DNA of 64,000 nucleotides. Source: Dioszegia crocea (Eukaryota > Basidiomycota > Tremellomycetes > Tremellales > Bulleribasidiaceae). The notes beneath the pieces were generated by a model. The model did no database searches. It was given only the letters and a program-made list of their open reading frames with translations, and was not told the origin of the DNA. Positions within the stretch are counted from its first letter, which is position 1. The number at the start of each line of letters is the position of its first letter. This document shows positions 46,566 through 57,751 of this stretch, piece by piece. The stretch covers positions 2,758,809 to 2,822,808 of the forward strand of contig BCKK01000002.1 of the NCBI GenBank assembly GCA_001600615.1. Direction: 5' to 3'. The translations under genes and the position numbers were made by a program.

Positions 46566-47903
46566 ATGTCGGTCTCGCAGCCACTAGCTTCCACGCCTAG
46601 CCTCTTTGGCGATCCATCAATTGTAAGTGGGAAAAAATGGAGGCTTCACGCCTTCGAATCGAGCTGAAATCATGCAGGATCATGCCGTAGCAGGCTTCAC
46701 AGCAGGCACAGTGGCCACCCTCATTATGCACCCTTTGGACCTTATTAAAGTTCGGTTTCAGCTCGCTGGCAATGCGACGGCGTCGTCGTCAATGACGAGC
46801 AAACGGCCAGGATTTGGTCGAGCTGTATATGGGGCGCTGGAAGATGCCGTTCGGGCGGACGGGTGGAAAGGGCTCTACCGGGGATTGTCGCCGAATTTGG
46901 TTGGAAGCGCTAGTAGTTGGGGCCTGTACTTCTTGTTGTGAGTTCGGACTGGCGTCAGGACGTGCACTTGGCGAATTCTGCTAAGTGGTCGATGTACTGA
47001 TGTAACTGCAGCTATAATTCAATCAAGAAGAACATGCAACAACGCGATCCAAATAATAGAACGTCTGGTGGTCAACATCTTTTGGCCGCTGCAGAAGCGA
47101 GTGAGTGGGAGATCTGATGCGCTGAAAGGTAGTTCTGTACTGACTCATAAAGGTGCTGTAGTCGCCATGATGACGAATCCAATATGGGTCGTCAAGACTA
47201 GAGTATTCGCCACTGCGAGGACTGATCAAACGGCATATAGAGGATTATGGGGTGAGTAGCTCTTACTGCGCGCTTCTATAGATTGACATAGCTGACTGGC
47301 AGACGGGCTAAATTCCATATATCGGACGGAAGGCATGAAGGGACTGTATAAGGGCTCTTTGTTGGCGCTGGTGGGCGTATCGAATGGGTCGATACAGTTC
47401 GCGACGTACGAAGAGTTGAAGCGGAGGCGGACTGACGCCAAGCGGCGGAGATATGTGAAAGCTGGAAGAGAGTTCAGAGTAGAAGATGAGAAGCTGGTGA
47501 GTGTTGGAGAGCCGGTATTGGGGCGGCAAGTCAGGCTAATCCCATAGTCAAATCTTGAATACATCTTAACATCGGGAACATCTAAAATTGCTGCAATAGC
47601 CTTGACGTATCCATATCAAGTCATCCGGGCTAGAATACAAGTGAGTCGTGGGGTCAGGATGAGGTTGCTCCGGGAGAAAGGGCGCTTTTGTGACTGTGCT
47701 GATCCTCCCAGAACGCATCACCCACGCCCTCTCAACCTCGCGTAACAATCCCCTCCGTCATCTCTGCGACGTATCGCAACGAGGGCTTCTTGGCATTCTA
47801 CAAAGGCCTGGGAACCAACGCTATCCGGATATTACCAGGAACCGCGGTCTTGTTCTGCATTTACGAAAATTTAGTTTGGGCCTTTCGGTCTTATGGATCG
47901 TGA
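46566..47903 (+). CDS. FLX1: Mitochondrial carrier, FLX1/folate-NAD-type
   Basis: A six-helix inner-membrane carrier with three repeats, each with its signature: HPLDLIKVRFQL, NPIWVVKTRVFA and YPYQVIRARIQN. The Trp in the second signature (PIWVVKTR) is characteristic of the subgroup of FAD, folate, NAD and pyrimidine nucleotide carriers. Together with overall resemblance to yeast Flx1, this favours FAD transport into mitochondria. Six exons encode about 335 residues. The first intron joins PSLFGDPSI to DHAVAGFTAGTV. The start MSVSQPLASTPSL at 46566 is the only Met before that. The C-terminus is IYENLVWAFRSYGS with TGA at 47901-47903. It shows no odd features. Confidence 0.85.
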
Positions 47904-48206
47904 CCATGGGCATGCTTGGCTTGTCACGCTCATCTCTGTGCATCACACATTTGTTACCACATGCATACTATCGGACATTGAGGCTAGATGTCGAAGAAAG
48001 AGGCGCACGTCGATTGAAGACCGAGGACGCCCTGAGGAATGAGGAGTTGCTGCTTACGAATCATGCTGACGTTATCGGGGTTCTTCGGCCCAAATGTTAA
48101 CCGGGCTGGCCTCCTCTTTCGTGCGGTGCCTGCTGTCGTATATGCTCGTAGTCTCCACTGCATTGCTCGGTCTCCATTCCTCCTCCACACTCAGAATCTT
48201 GGAAGT
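47904..48206. other. Intergenic region
   Basis: 303 bases between the carrier stop and the thioesterase start. No gene or motif is supported. Confidence 0.4.
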
Positions 48207-49359
48207 ATGGCTGATACGCTTCGCGAGACCATCGCCGTACACCCAACCGAGCCAGGTTCAAACACCTTCACAGCTCCTCCATTCTTCGCACGCGCGAGGG
48301 CAGGTAATGCCGCACCCATAGCGTGAGCGCCATCCTTTTCCCTTGAACGAGACTTTCAGAGAACCACCAGCTGATGTAACTCAGCTTTGGCGGCATCGCG
48401 CTGTCCCAAGCCGTATCTGCCGCCTTTCGTGCTCTACCTCCGACCACCTCAGCCTCGGGCCAGGACTATCACATCTTCTCTATACAGGGATCATATCTTG
48501 GCCCGGCATCGACCGAGGTCCCTACAACTTTCACTGTCGAGGACATCCGCACGACCAGAACCATGGTCACGCGGCTCGTCACCGCCAGCCAGAACATCCC
48601 TCCTAAACCCTCCTCGGACCCGGGAGCATCACGCGCCCTTATCAATCGCAAAGTACTCATTTGCCTGATAGACTTCCACCGGCCCGAGCCCGCATTCCTC
48701 TCCTACTCTGCTCCACCCCTTCATTCTGGCACCTACCCACCGCCAATGAGCTTGGCCACGACCGAAGCGAACTTCGAGACCCTCCCATTCCCGCCAGACG
48801 TGCTCAAGGTCTTCAAAACTCAGTTCACACTCCCGCTGAGAATGTACGAGTATCGGCCTGTGATGACTTCTGCAGGGGCGCAGAACAGTCTAGGGTTCTT
48901 GCAGGTCAAGACGACCCAAGATGACATGGAGTTCACGAAGCGGACCAGCTCAAATTGGATTCGAGCGAGAGAACCTTTGGAGACCTATGCGGAGAGGTGT
49001 GCCGGCTTAGCGTAAGTTTCTGGCCTGGGGGCATAGACTGACAGCTCAGATTCATCATGGATACCACATTATCCTTCCTGCCCCTCGCTCTGTCCTCCAT
49101 TCCCCTGACTGCCGCTCGAGCGGTATCATCCCTTGACTTCTCACTCCGCTTCTTCAGCCCACCACCAGTCGCGATAGAGTCAGATTGGCTGCTGCACGAG
49201 CAGTATACCCAGCGCGCCGACGAGGGCCGGACTTTCAGTGTCGGGCGAATGTACACAGAGGATGGGACTGAGGTGGCCAGAATGAGCCAGGTTAGTATCT
49301 TGCGCGGACCGGAGGGCGTGAAGGCGAAGGGAACTGGGTCTGTCCAGGCAAGATTATAG
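48207..49359 (+). CDS. Acyl-CoA thioesterase II (TesB/ACOT8 family)
   Basis: A double-hotdog enzyme that hydrolyses acyl-CoA to fatty acid and CoA. The start MADTLRETIAVHPTE at 48207 leads into FTAPPFFARARAGNAAPIA. The intron spans roughly 48324-48384, and the frame then continues as FGGIALSQAVSAAF, the family motif after the first beta strand. IFSIQGSYLGPASTEVP, FIMDTTLSFLPLAL (Asp of the triad), DEGRTFSVGRMYTEDGTEVA (Thr/Ser) and RMSQVSILR (Gln) are in place. About 335 residues. ACOT8-type enzymes are usually peroxisomal; the visible C-terminus (VQARL) is a possible PTS1-like tripeptide, though ARL is not a strong match. It is convergent with the DUF829 gene. Confidence 0.9.
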
Positions 49360-49434
49360 CCTGTGCACCGGGTCAAGCATAGTATCTAGTTGGAATCTAT
49401 TTCGATGTCGTATCTACCGTAGAGCCCCTCCGCT

Positions 49435-50256
49435 TCAGCCTATTGTTTCCTTGACCACCTTCCAGTACCTCTCAGGGTCGGCCCTCGCGTGCGCCACATG
49501 TCCACTTCCCGTCCATAACTCCGTCCTCACTTCCCATCCCCGCCCCTCACTCTGATTTGCGTGCTGAAGCACCGCCTTTGCATTTACCATCTCATCCTCC
49601 TGGCTGAAGATGTACGCCCTCTTCCCGCCCTTGCTGACCACCGCCGGATCCAGTAGGCTCTTCCTCATCGTAGTGAGGGGATCTGCGATGCGTAGGACGT
49701 CCATTATGGGCTTTAGAACTCCGAGGATACCGGCAAGGAGGGCAAGGAAGAGGTACCGGATGAACCCGCGTGGGAGAACCGGGGGAAAGGAGGAGAAGAT
49801 GGCGCGTCTGCCAGAGGCTAGGTCTGAGCCTGAGCCGGGTGCCGAGTCGAAGAGGAGGCCGCGGAGGGGTAGAGGCTTGCCAGTAGATGATGCATATAGG
49901 GACGCGAGGGAAGAGAGGGCGATCGCGCCGCCATTTGAGTAGACAGCAGCAACGAGCTTGCCGCGAACCCCATTTAGCAAGGGGAGTGCTGGGCGGAGGA
50001 GAGCGTCATAAGTCTTTGCAGAGGTGAGAAAGAGGTGAGAAACGAATGCAGTGATGAGGAGGATCTGAGAGTTGGGAAAGTGTTGCCGGTAGGAGGACGC
50101 GTAGAGGTTGATGAGCTTCGGTGGAGCATTCATCCATGTCGCCAGAATGATCAATTCTGGATGAGGAGGATTGGTTGAGGTTTCAGTTGAGATAGGAGTG
50201 TATAGATATAGTATAGGAGATAGACGATCAAATCCTGGGAAGGGAGATGATGACAT
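49435..50256 (-). CDS. DUF829/TMEM53-like alpha/beta-hydrolase-fold protein
   Basis: A single exon of 273 residues starting MSSSPFPGFDRLSPILYLY. The family (DUF829; TMEM53 in animals) has an alpha/beta-hydrolase fold. The expected elbow is seen as VAAVYSNGGAIALSSLA, and a later acidic and His pair sits in AYIFSQEDEMVNAKAV and GSGHVAHARADPERYW. A hydrophobic stretch GFIRYLFLALLAGILGVLKP could be membrane-associated. In animals TMEM53 is a nuclear-envelope protein affecting BMP signalling; the fungal function is unknown. Neighbours give no functional hint. Confidence 0.8.
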   Translation of the reverse strand: MSSSPFPGFDRLSPILYLYTPISTETSTNPPHPELIILATWMNAPPKLINLYASSYRQHFPNSQILLITAFVSHLFLTSAKTYDALLRPALPLLNGVRGKLVAAVYSNGGAIALSSLASLYASSTGKPLPLRGLLFDSAPGSGSDLASGRRAIFSSFPPVLPRGFIRYLFLALLAGILGVLKPIMDVLRIADPLTTMRKSLLDPAVVSKGGKRAYIFSQEDEMVNAKAVLQHANQSEGRGWEVRTELWTGSGHVAHARADPERYWKVVKETIG

Positions 50257-50588
50257 GATGAACGAGAGTCAAGAGACAGAGGGCAAATGGAGGCAGACAC
50301 ACAACTGTGCTCTTTGGCTCGCAAGCTTGAGGCCGTACGGTGAGCGGGCATCCCAGCCCGTACACGTTTTACGCGTGCGATCCTGCGAGGGTCGCGCTGA
50401 CTCGTCAAAGATGTGTCTGAGAGCCGTTGCAGCTTGACAGCGTATCATACTGCCCGTGAGTTACACCGATACATAGCGGATCATACAGTAAGCTCTCACA
50501 CCTAACGCTACAGTTTCTACCTCCTCCAAGCAGATCAGCTCCTATCGCTGAGCCCCGACGATGAATCCGCCCTTGTGTGATTTGGAGC
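50257..50588. other. Intergenic region
   Basis: 332 bases between the DUF829 start and the stop of the next minus-strand gene. Nothing is recognised. Confidence 0.4.
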
Positions 50589-51156
50589 CTACTTGCAATT
50601 CTCTCTGGTCCAATTGACCAACCCCTTCAACTCCTCCCACTGCCGTTCCCTCAACCGGGTCTTGCCCGCATCCTCGTCCCCCTTATTCTGAACCGCCTCG
50701 CACGAGTCCACGAACGATTTGGCGTCGTTTATCGATGGCACGGTAGGATGTGACTTGACCCGAGAGAACCAATATTTGGAGTTCCAGTAGTCGGCCTCAC
50801 GACGGTGAAGTGTTGCATGAAGGAGGTTGGCGGTGGCGTCCTGTATCCTAGATCAGCTTCATGCCATCTTGGCAATTGCAAAGACATCCACTCACACCCT
50901 CATTATCCTGCGCTATCAGATGAGCGTGATGTATATCATCATTGGCGAGGTGTAAAGCTAGGCGATCAGCCTGGTGCCCAGTGACAGATTCACAGCCGGA
51001 TCATAACCTACAGGCAACGACGAATTTGTGCTCTGGTAACTTTGCAATCTTCTGAACCAGAGATTTATCGTATACGGTGGTACCAGGCTCTAGTGGTGGC
51101 AAGGGTCGTCTGAATAGTTGCTGTACGATTGCATCGGTCTGCGATGTAGAGGCCAT
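50589..51156 (-). CDS. Small conserved protein, HRREADY-NSKYWF family
   Basis: Three exons encode about 150 residues from MASTSQTDAIVQQLFRRP (51156). The central exon reads LHLANDDIHHAHLIAQDNEG. The next begins DATANLLHATLHRREADYWN and continues SKYWFSRVKSHPTVPS. This His-rich, HRRE-D-Y-N-KYWF pattern recurs in bacterial and fungal hypothetical proteins of about this size. No biochemical role is known to me. The two closely spaced His-containing segments could bind metal, which is a guess. It is divergent from the Vps71-like gene across 418 bases. Confidence 0.7.
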
Positions 51157-51574
51157 AGTCAATGATGCCCTAGGTGGCTGCCTGGTTAGTCGAAGGTGGC
51201 GAGTTTGGCGGAAGATTGTTGAGCTGATGTTTCCTGGGCAGAACACGATGAGCATGCGTTATTGCCAGTCAGTCAGATGAGTGAAGGTCGTATATAGGCA
51301 GATGATGTATGATCGATGACAAGATCGACGAACGAGGGGCTCAAAGCTGGCTGGCCGGATATACCTCGCTGCCATCATGAGCAGGCGGATATAGCTGCAA
51401 CACAAGGCCAGAGCTCGAGCTCGAACTTGACAACAAATACTGACTTCTTCACATCCATATCAAGAGCGCTTCTCGACCTGACACCTGAGGTAGAAAGGGC
51501 TCTCATACCGCTCTGGACGATACACGGAGAAAAAGACTGCCAGAAATATGGCGCCACCTTCCAGAAAACAACGT
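51157..51574. other. Divergent intergenic region
   Basis: 418 bases separate the small conserved protein from the Vps71 start. A 98-codon open frame overlaps here but has no splice path or family resemblance. It is probably promoter sequence. Confidence 0.4.
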
Positions 51575-52240
51575 ATGTCAAAGACCACCCCGTCTTACGC
51601 CCTACCGAGTAAGCGTTGACCACATCTTAGCGACAAGATCAGGGCCAGCTCCTGCATCTAGCAGCGCAAATACAGCTCATATCGTTCGACAGAATGACGC
51701 CCTGACGGATTTCCAGGCCAGAAGACTTAATCGTAGACTCGAAGATCTCGAGGTGAGCATAGCTTCAGATGTAAAATTGCCGAGCAATCACTGAGCTATA
51801 GAGAACCAATCCGACCGACATTCCTGCTTCTTCCTTCGTCCCCCCCGACTCTGCGCCGAAAAGCGGTGGTCTTCCTGGACTTTCAGGTGTTGTGATACCG
51901 CCTACAAATGATAAATCGAAGAAGAAACAGTCGGGCAATGTCAGAAAGATATTGTACGCGAAGAAGAGTTTGAAGGACTGGTTAGAAGAACTGGTGAGCC
52001 TACTTACTCCTTCAATCGACTCTCCACGTCTGTGATCAAAACCTGATCATGTAGCCCGCCGACCCCATCCCGCCTTACATGACAGCCGTCGCCCCTCCCC
52101 CTTCCACGCCAGCCCGGAAACTCTGCTCATCGTGCGGATACTTTGGTGCCTACCGCTGTCCGCGGTGTGCTGAGTGGAGCTGCGATAGGGAGTGCTTGGG
52201 CACCAATGAGCGTGACGGTGGTTGTGGGGTGGGAGGATGA
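51575..52240 (+). CDS. VPS71: SWR1-complex subunit Vps71/ZNHIT1-like, HIT zinc finger
   Basis: Four exons encode about 160 residues. The start MSKTTPSYALP (51575) is followed by a very short intron (34 nt, 51609-51642, or 22 nt if the first AG is used). VRQNDALTDFQARRLNRRLE is the charged helix of the family. KKSLKDWLEELPADPIPPYM precedes the HIT finger. The visible zinc ligands are CSSC, CPRC, a CDREC pair and a final GGC. The His normally found in the CLGTH motif is Asn here (CLGTN), so one canonical ligand is missing. Vps71 links the SWR1 remodeler to its Arp6/Swc2 module, which installs the histone variant H2A.Z. It is convergent with the Tsc10 gene. Confidence 0.8.
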
Positions 52241-52501
52241 TAGGACGCCAGGCAATCAGCGTATCCGGATAAGGTGAACGGCCGTCATACCGCGCGCATC
52301 GAGGACGTACGGACCAGCTGTGCTAACGATGGGCGTCGTTACGCTCGTAGCTAGATCGTCGGCGCGTGTCAGTAACATAGCGGTCCGACGGTACGGTCAA
52401 TACCTACAGCACTGTTCTACCAGAGTGCCTCAATATCAGATTACACATGCATTCCCACATCCTCAGTCAACGTATGCCCCCAAAACGCCGTCGAGTCCCT
52501 C

Positions 52502-53934
52502 TCAATCACTACCCGACACTTCGTAGAACCGCCTCCCTTCCAATTCCTTTCGCACAGCCGGAGCATCCTGCCTGACTTGGTAATCTGTGAACATTCGCCA
52601 AAGCGGCAGGCCGATCTGCTAGTGTCAGTTCTGGGCTGGGACATAGGAAGGTTTTTATGGCTCACCACACTGATGATCAAGTAGATCATATCCAAGAATG
52701 GATTGTTACCAGGCGCGCTGCCTTTCGCCTGGACGCGCACAAGATCACAGATCAGAAGGTTCGTGATCTGATAGTAACCCTTTTCGATACCTGAAACCGT
52801 TAGCTTACGGTCCCACACCAAGTCATCGTCTCAGATAGGCAGCCAGCTTACCAGCGATCAAACTCTTGGAAACGTCTTCGGCGGGCAAGATATCATCGCT
52901 CTCCTCGATCTTCTTGGTGATTCGCGGCTTCATCCGCTGCTCAGCTTCATAACCTGCTGACTGGATACCGCAGGGCATGAAGATATGGACGGAGATGGAG
53001 TGTAGTAGTAGCTCGGAGCGGAGAGTGTCGGCTAGTCCTGACTAGTCAGTCGCGCTCTGAGTCGAATCAAAGGGTGACGACTTACCCCTCAACGCGTACT
53101 TGCCCGGCGCGTAAGGTGTGTAGCCCGCGAAACTCGCATAGCCGAGGAAGGACGAGACGAAGACGATCTTGCCATGGATACGTTGTGAGACCATAAGTTT
53201 AGTTGCGGCCTAGAGTATCAGCTCGGTCGACTCTGTAGATGGTGAAAGCTCACGTGGGCGGTGTATGCAGATACCCAGTAGGTCCCATCAAGGTTCTGCC
53301 TGGTCAGTCTTCGCCCACCAGTAGAATATTGGTTATTACTCACATTCTTGAGCTCCTCGGGCGAAGCGTCAATAAAGAATTGGGGCAAGCTGAAACCTGC
53401 ACACAGATAGATATGATCAGGACATCTGCCCTTGTGGGGTTTGGTGGATCGTGACAGGGCGGAAGAAGCTGAATCTGGGGAGACTAAGTCGGCCGAGATG
53501 GCCTGGATGATCTGCGATGGAGACGCATGTGACTAAAGAGAATCAGCAAGCTAGCCATTGCGCAAACCCTTACCTTAAGCTCAGCCTTGACGGCGTCCAA
53601 CCTGTCCTGACCTCTCGCAACGATTGTGACGTGAGCTCCGAGCTTGACAAGGTCGATAGCCAGTGCTCGGCCAAGACCAGATGATCCGCCTGTGACGTAG
53701 CAGTGCTAAATGATCAGCGTTTCCGCTCTTGGTGCTGGAGAGCTTGGACAAGGCTCCAGTGCTTGGAGGTCCGAGTGGAGGTTGACCAACCTTGCCCTTC
53801 ACGTCGAGCTTCTTGCGCCAAAACCCCATACTGACGAGCGCAGCGTGTGTGGCAGCGAGTACAGCGACAGCGACGAGGATCTGAACTGTGACGCTGCTGT
53901 AGATGTAGGCCTGCAGGGTGGTCAGATACGACAT
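52502..53934 (-). CDS. TSC10: 3-ketodihydrosphingosine reductase (Tsc10/KDSR)
   Basis: An NADPH-dependent short-chain dehydrogenase making dihydrosphingosine, an essential step of sphingolipid synthesis at the endoplasmic reticulum. The N-terminal segment SVTVQILVAVAVLAATHAAL is a membrane anchor. The cofactor motif HCYVTGGSSGLGRALAIDL follows an intron, and the catalytic Tyr-Lys pair is in GYTPYAPGKYALRGLAD, typical of KDSR (yeast Tsc10 has the same YxxxK context). The tail NNPFLDMIYLIIS is a second hydrophobic stretch. The stop is at 52502-52504. About 350 residues over eight or so exons. The gene is divergent from Trm9, with only 116 bases between start codons. Confidence 0.92.
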
Positions 53935-54050
53935 AGACGCTGCGGAGATGGAATGATGGTGAAACTGAAGGATGTTTCAAAAGTTTGGCTCAGTCTGACG
54001 ACCATCTTTTCGTTGTTCCTTACTGTACATCTTATCAATTTCTGACCCAA
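53935..54050. promoter_or_regulatory. Very short bidirectional promoter (TSC10 / TRM9)
   Basis: Only 116 bases separate two divergent start codons, so both promoters and both 5' leaders must fit here or overlap coding sequence. No TATA box is seen. Confidence 0.5.
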
Positions 54051-55414
54051 ATGTCCGATTCGGAAGCGCTAGCTGGGCCTTCTGATCACAAGGCGCAGAT
54101 ATCATCGACAAAGCCAGCACGCGAAAGCCGCAAGCCCAAGACCAAAGCGCCAGCTCTGGTCAAAATCAAGCCACCGCCCAAACCGAAGCCTGAGCCCACT
54201 CCCTACCGCCCAACCTCCGACCCAGATGCGGACGAGCAAAATGACGTTCATGAAGTCTACGAGAGGATCGCTCCGCACTTCTCTCAAACGAGACATAAGG
54301 TATGTTTGATGATGAGCGGAGGATTACTGCTCGAGTTCAGTTCAGCGATGTAATCTCGCGAGCTAATTCTAGCAGCCATGGCCGCTCATATCGACCTTCC
54401 TCCACTCTCTACCTCCAAACTCGATCGGCCTAGACTCTGGCGGCGGGAATGGAAAATATGTCCCGACGGCCCGGGAAGCTGGCGTAGGGCTTGTGGTGAT
54501 GGATCGAAGCTTAGGCTTGTTGGGTGTGGCGAGGGGACAAGCGGGTTTCGGATTGGGTGACAAGGGCAAGGGAAGGGAGGACGTGGGATTCCAAGAGCTC
54601 CGGATCGATGATGTAGGGACTGGGAGTGGAGAGGTGGGAGAATGTGTCAGGGGAGACTTGACTGGAGAGGGATGGCGAAGGGGTGTATTCGTAAGTCGAT
54701 TGCATCTCGTCTACCGCGAGCGAGGACATACTGATCATGCGCAGGATTTCGCCATCTCAATAGCAGCAATACATCACCTGACCACACCTGCCCGTCGTCG
54801 TCGGTCGGTCCAAGTGAGTCTGTCGTCACAGTGCCAGAGTCCGGCTCATCCTACAGGCGCTGCTCCAGCCCCTCGTCCACGCACCCAAACCCCCATACGC
54901 CAGATTCATGATCTACGTATGGGCATACGAGCAGAGTTCAGGATCGAAACGCCGTATGGGCGCTACAGCTGGACCACCTGATTCTGCTCCTTCAGGAACA
55001 GATCAGGGGGAAAGGGTACAGGATGTCCTCGTACCGTGGGTTTTACAACCCCCGAAAGTGAGCGCCTCCGCGACAAGTGAGAGAGGTGCAGAAGAGGGCG
55101 ATGCTTCAAGAGTCGAGGTGTCGGACGCTGGCAAGGCGACGGGCGAGACCAAGCCGGAGCCAGAAAGTCAGGTTTTACATCGGTACTACCACCTCTTCGT
55201 GAAAGGCGAATTGCGGGATTTAGTCTTCTCTGCAGCTGGAGAGGAAGGGTATAAGCTTCTGCCTTTTGGGAATGAAGGGAAGGAGCGTGAAGGGACGAGT
55301 CAATCGAGTCCGGGACCAGGGGAGAAATGGCTACGGGTCAAAGCGGAAGGTTGGGAGGCTGATAATTGGTGGATTGAGGGTGAAGTAGGAATTGGGCCAA
55401 TTATCGAAGCATGA
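54051..55414 (+). CDS. TRM9: tRNA (carboxymethyluridine) methyltransferase Trm9
   Basis: A SAM-dependent enzyme that adds the final methyl group to wobble uridines (mcm5U, mcm5s2U), acting with Trm112. VHEVYERIAPHFSQTRHKPW is the family N-terminus, split by the intron 54301-54375. The SAM motif is GLDSGGGNGKYVPT, where most relatives have a Cys or Val (VGCGNGKY). DFAISIAAIHHLTTPARRRR matches the Trm9 acidic loop. MIYVWAYEQSSGSKRRMG and VLVPWVLQPP follow, then RYYHLFVKGELRDLV and ADNWWIEGEV at the end. An Asp/Gly-rich insert lies after the SAM fold. The N-terminal 60 residues are Lys/Pro-rich. About 400 residues. The start MSDSEALAGPSD at 54051 is the first Met. Confidence 0.95.
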
Positions 55415-55545
55415 ACACGTATAGATGTTCGGTTCAGTGAGCTACCTATCTGTCAAGCCCGACCAGGGACACGCAGACCACCTAGCTACAATTCTGATAG
55501 TCCATATAGCTAAACTCAATATGACCCTCCAATATCCTCAATTGA

Positions 55546-57486
55546 CTATAATATCCCCCGCCGCACATTCACTCGCTGATCATGGCGATCCGGTGAGGAC
55601 TTTCCACGAGCAAGAGGCAGAATGGGAGTTCCCTCTATCCGCTCCCTCATCTCGCGCTGCCACTCGATAACGCGGCCTGCCGACCGTTGATCGTCAATGT
55701 GCCGAAAAGCACGGATGATATCGTTCGCGAAAGGTCGGACGTGGCGCACGTATGACAGGGCCTGGGGATATGGGTACAGAGAGGCTTTGGAAGGGGTTTG
55801 CCGTTGCCGCGAGATAGGAAAGGCGTCCTCCATCGGGCCGTCCGAAGAGGCGGAGCCCACATGTGAGGTCTTCGCCTCTTGCCTCAGGCCCTCTTCCCAC
55901 CCCGCCTGATCCTCCAACCCTTTCTCATAAAGCGCCTTAACAAATCCGAACAGCCCCTGCAACTCGGCCTTCCTATCTATCTCGGCCTCCTTAGCAGCGC
56001 CACCTGCTGTTCCCGATCTCCATCCCTCTCCACGAGCCATCAGACAACTCATCCAGCACTTGACGACCAGATTCGCCGTCACCCAATCCGGGCGAAACGA
56101 GCGATGCTTCTCCAGCCTTTCGATTTTTTGGATGAGCTGACGAAGTTGACGCATACCGCCCGATGGCCGTTGAAGGGGTTGTACCACAGTGAGCATGTTG
56201 TTGAGGGGTGTGAGCGGGTTGGAAGAGTGGTTCCGGTCCGTTTGGGTGGATGAGGAAGAAGAGCCCTTCTTGGGAGACAGGAGGGCACGAGCGAGGTGAG
56301 CATTGTAGTTGGCCGTGAGAGCCGAAAGGGTGGGATTGACAGGGATAGGACGTGCGGCCGCACGACGAGACATGCGCCACGCGTCGGGCGATTGACGTAC
56401 TCCTGTCGACCCGAAAGGAGTGCGATGAGGGAGTGGCGCATCGTCATCCCAGTTGTGACTGTCTGGATTGGTCTCGATATGTGGGTCCGACGATAAAGTA
56501 GCGTCCCATCCCTTCTCCAAACGCCTTGCGAGTTTCCCCGCCCCATCGAGTGTCATATACTCGGCCACCTGATCCAGGAGCGGCTGGTCGACTGCAAATT
56601 CGGGCGTCTGGAGCAGATGATACACCGTCAGGCGGTATAGTCGGGTTCGAAGGAGAGTGTGAATGATTGGAGGGAAATGATGGGTTGACAGAGTTTTCGC
56701 GAGATTGGCATGAGAGTAGGGTTGTGGACTCGTACGATTCACAGGCACAGCTGTAGGGGTCTGGGGTGGTGGGTCGACGGGGAGAAGAGGTATGCCCTCG
56801 CCGGGTTCAGGATTAGGAGATATCGCGCTCCTCATTGATGCGCCTACTCAATCAGCTGATGTACGCATACATACAGTAATCAAACACGTCAACTTACCAT
56901 CTTCCACACGTATCCTGCCCTTCTTCGCCCTCAGGAGTCTCAATCTGCGCTCCTCATTCTCCCTGTGCTGCTTTGCAACTCTCTCCTCCTCCATTGCTTC
57001 TCGCTCCTCTAGCTGATCCGGAATAGACGCAATCTTTTCCAGCGCCATCATAAGAGTCGCTTGTCTAGTTCCCTTTCCTTCTTCCAGGCGCTTCAGAAAC
57101 GCCAATACCTCACCGGCACTTCCAGCCCGTGTCTGAGATGGCCTGGAGGGATTCGCTTGAACAGCTGGCGTCAGACGAACGCGAGAGCTTGAGCTAGCTC
57201 GTGCAGGTGGCTGAGGGGGATCGTGTCCGGAATTGTATGATACTGGTAGTATGGGAGGTACGTATTCCCATCGTTTGGGCGAATCGTGAGGTATGGAAGT
57301 GGAAGATGTGGATGCGTCGGTGTTGGAGGCAGCTCGACCTCGGGCGACACTGGATGAAAAGTGCCGAATGGAATGAGTCGGGAAAGCGAGGGATCGATTA
57401 AAGAGGTATGGCAGTACTATCTGCTGAAAGATAGATGTGCGCATGACCACCCTTGTCAATGTTGTCAAAGGGGTACTCTTCATCAT
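55546..57486 (-). CDS. Unknown, probably mitochondrial, protein
   Basis: Two exons. The start is MMKSTPLTTLTRVVM (57486), followed by RTSIFQQIVLPYLF and RSLAFPTHSIRHFSSSVARG, an amphipathic Arg/Ser-rich stretch typical of a mitochondrial presequence with an RHFSSS cleavage context. An intron (donor near 56898) links RIRVEDG to a long exon beginning ASMRSAISPNPEPG and ending in VNVRRGIL. The middle has helical segments including HANLAKTLSTHHFPPIIHTL and LDQVAEYMTLDGAGKLARRL. This, with MRQLRQLIQKIERLEKHRSF, could be helical repeats. No known domain is recognised. About 640 residues. A mitochondrial gene-expression role is only a guess. Confidence 0.6.
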
Positions 57487-57751
57487 GGTTGCTTGTCGAC
57501 ATTTTGGGTGGAGAGGGGGAAATGTCACGTGACTGGACGCACGGATCTGGGAACGAGTTTGATCCCGTGCTGCCCTGAAAGCGGCAAACTCCGCCAATCT
57601 GCCTGGCTGAGCAATTTGAGCATTTCGTCTTCCCTTTCTCCTCTTACCTATTACACTCTACTAGTCTTTAAACATCCTTCTGACTTCAACAAGGAAGTCA
57701 CTTGGGAGACTGGATATATAACCCCCCGAACAGCAAATCAAATCAGCCAAA
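57487..57751. promoter_or_regulatory. Divergent promoter with GTCACGTGAC palindrome (P0 gene)
   Basis: The 265 bases upstream of ribosomal P0 contain the perfect palindrome GTCACGTGAC at 57524-57533 (E-box/Cbf1-type) and TATATAA at about 57715-57721, roughly 30 bases before the P0 ATG. Such an arrangement is common for highly expressed ribosomal genes. Use of the E-box is inferred. Confidence 0.55.
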
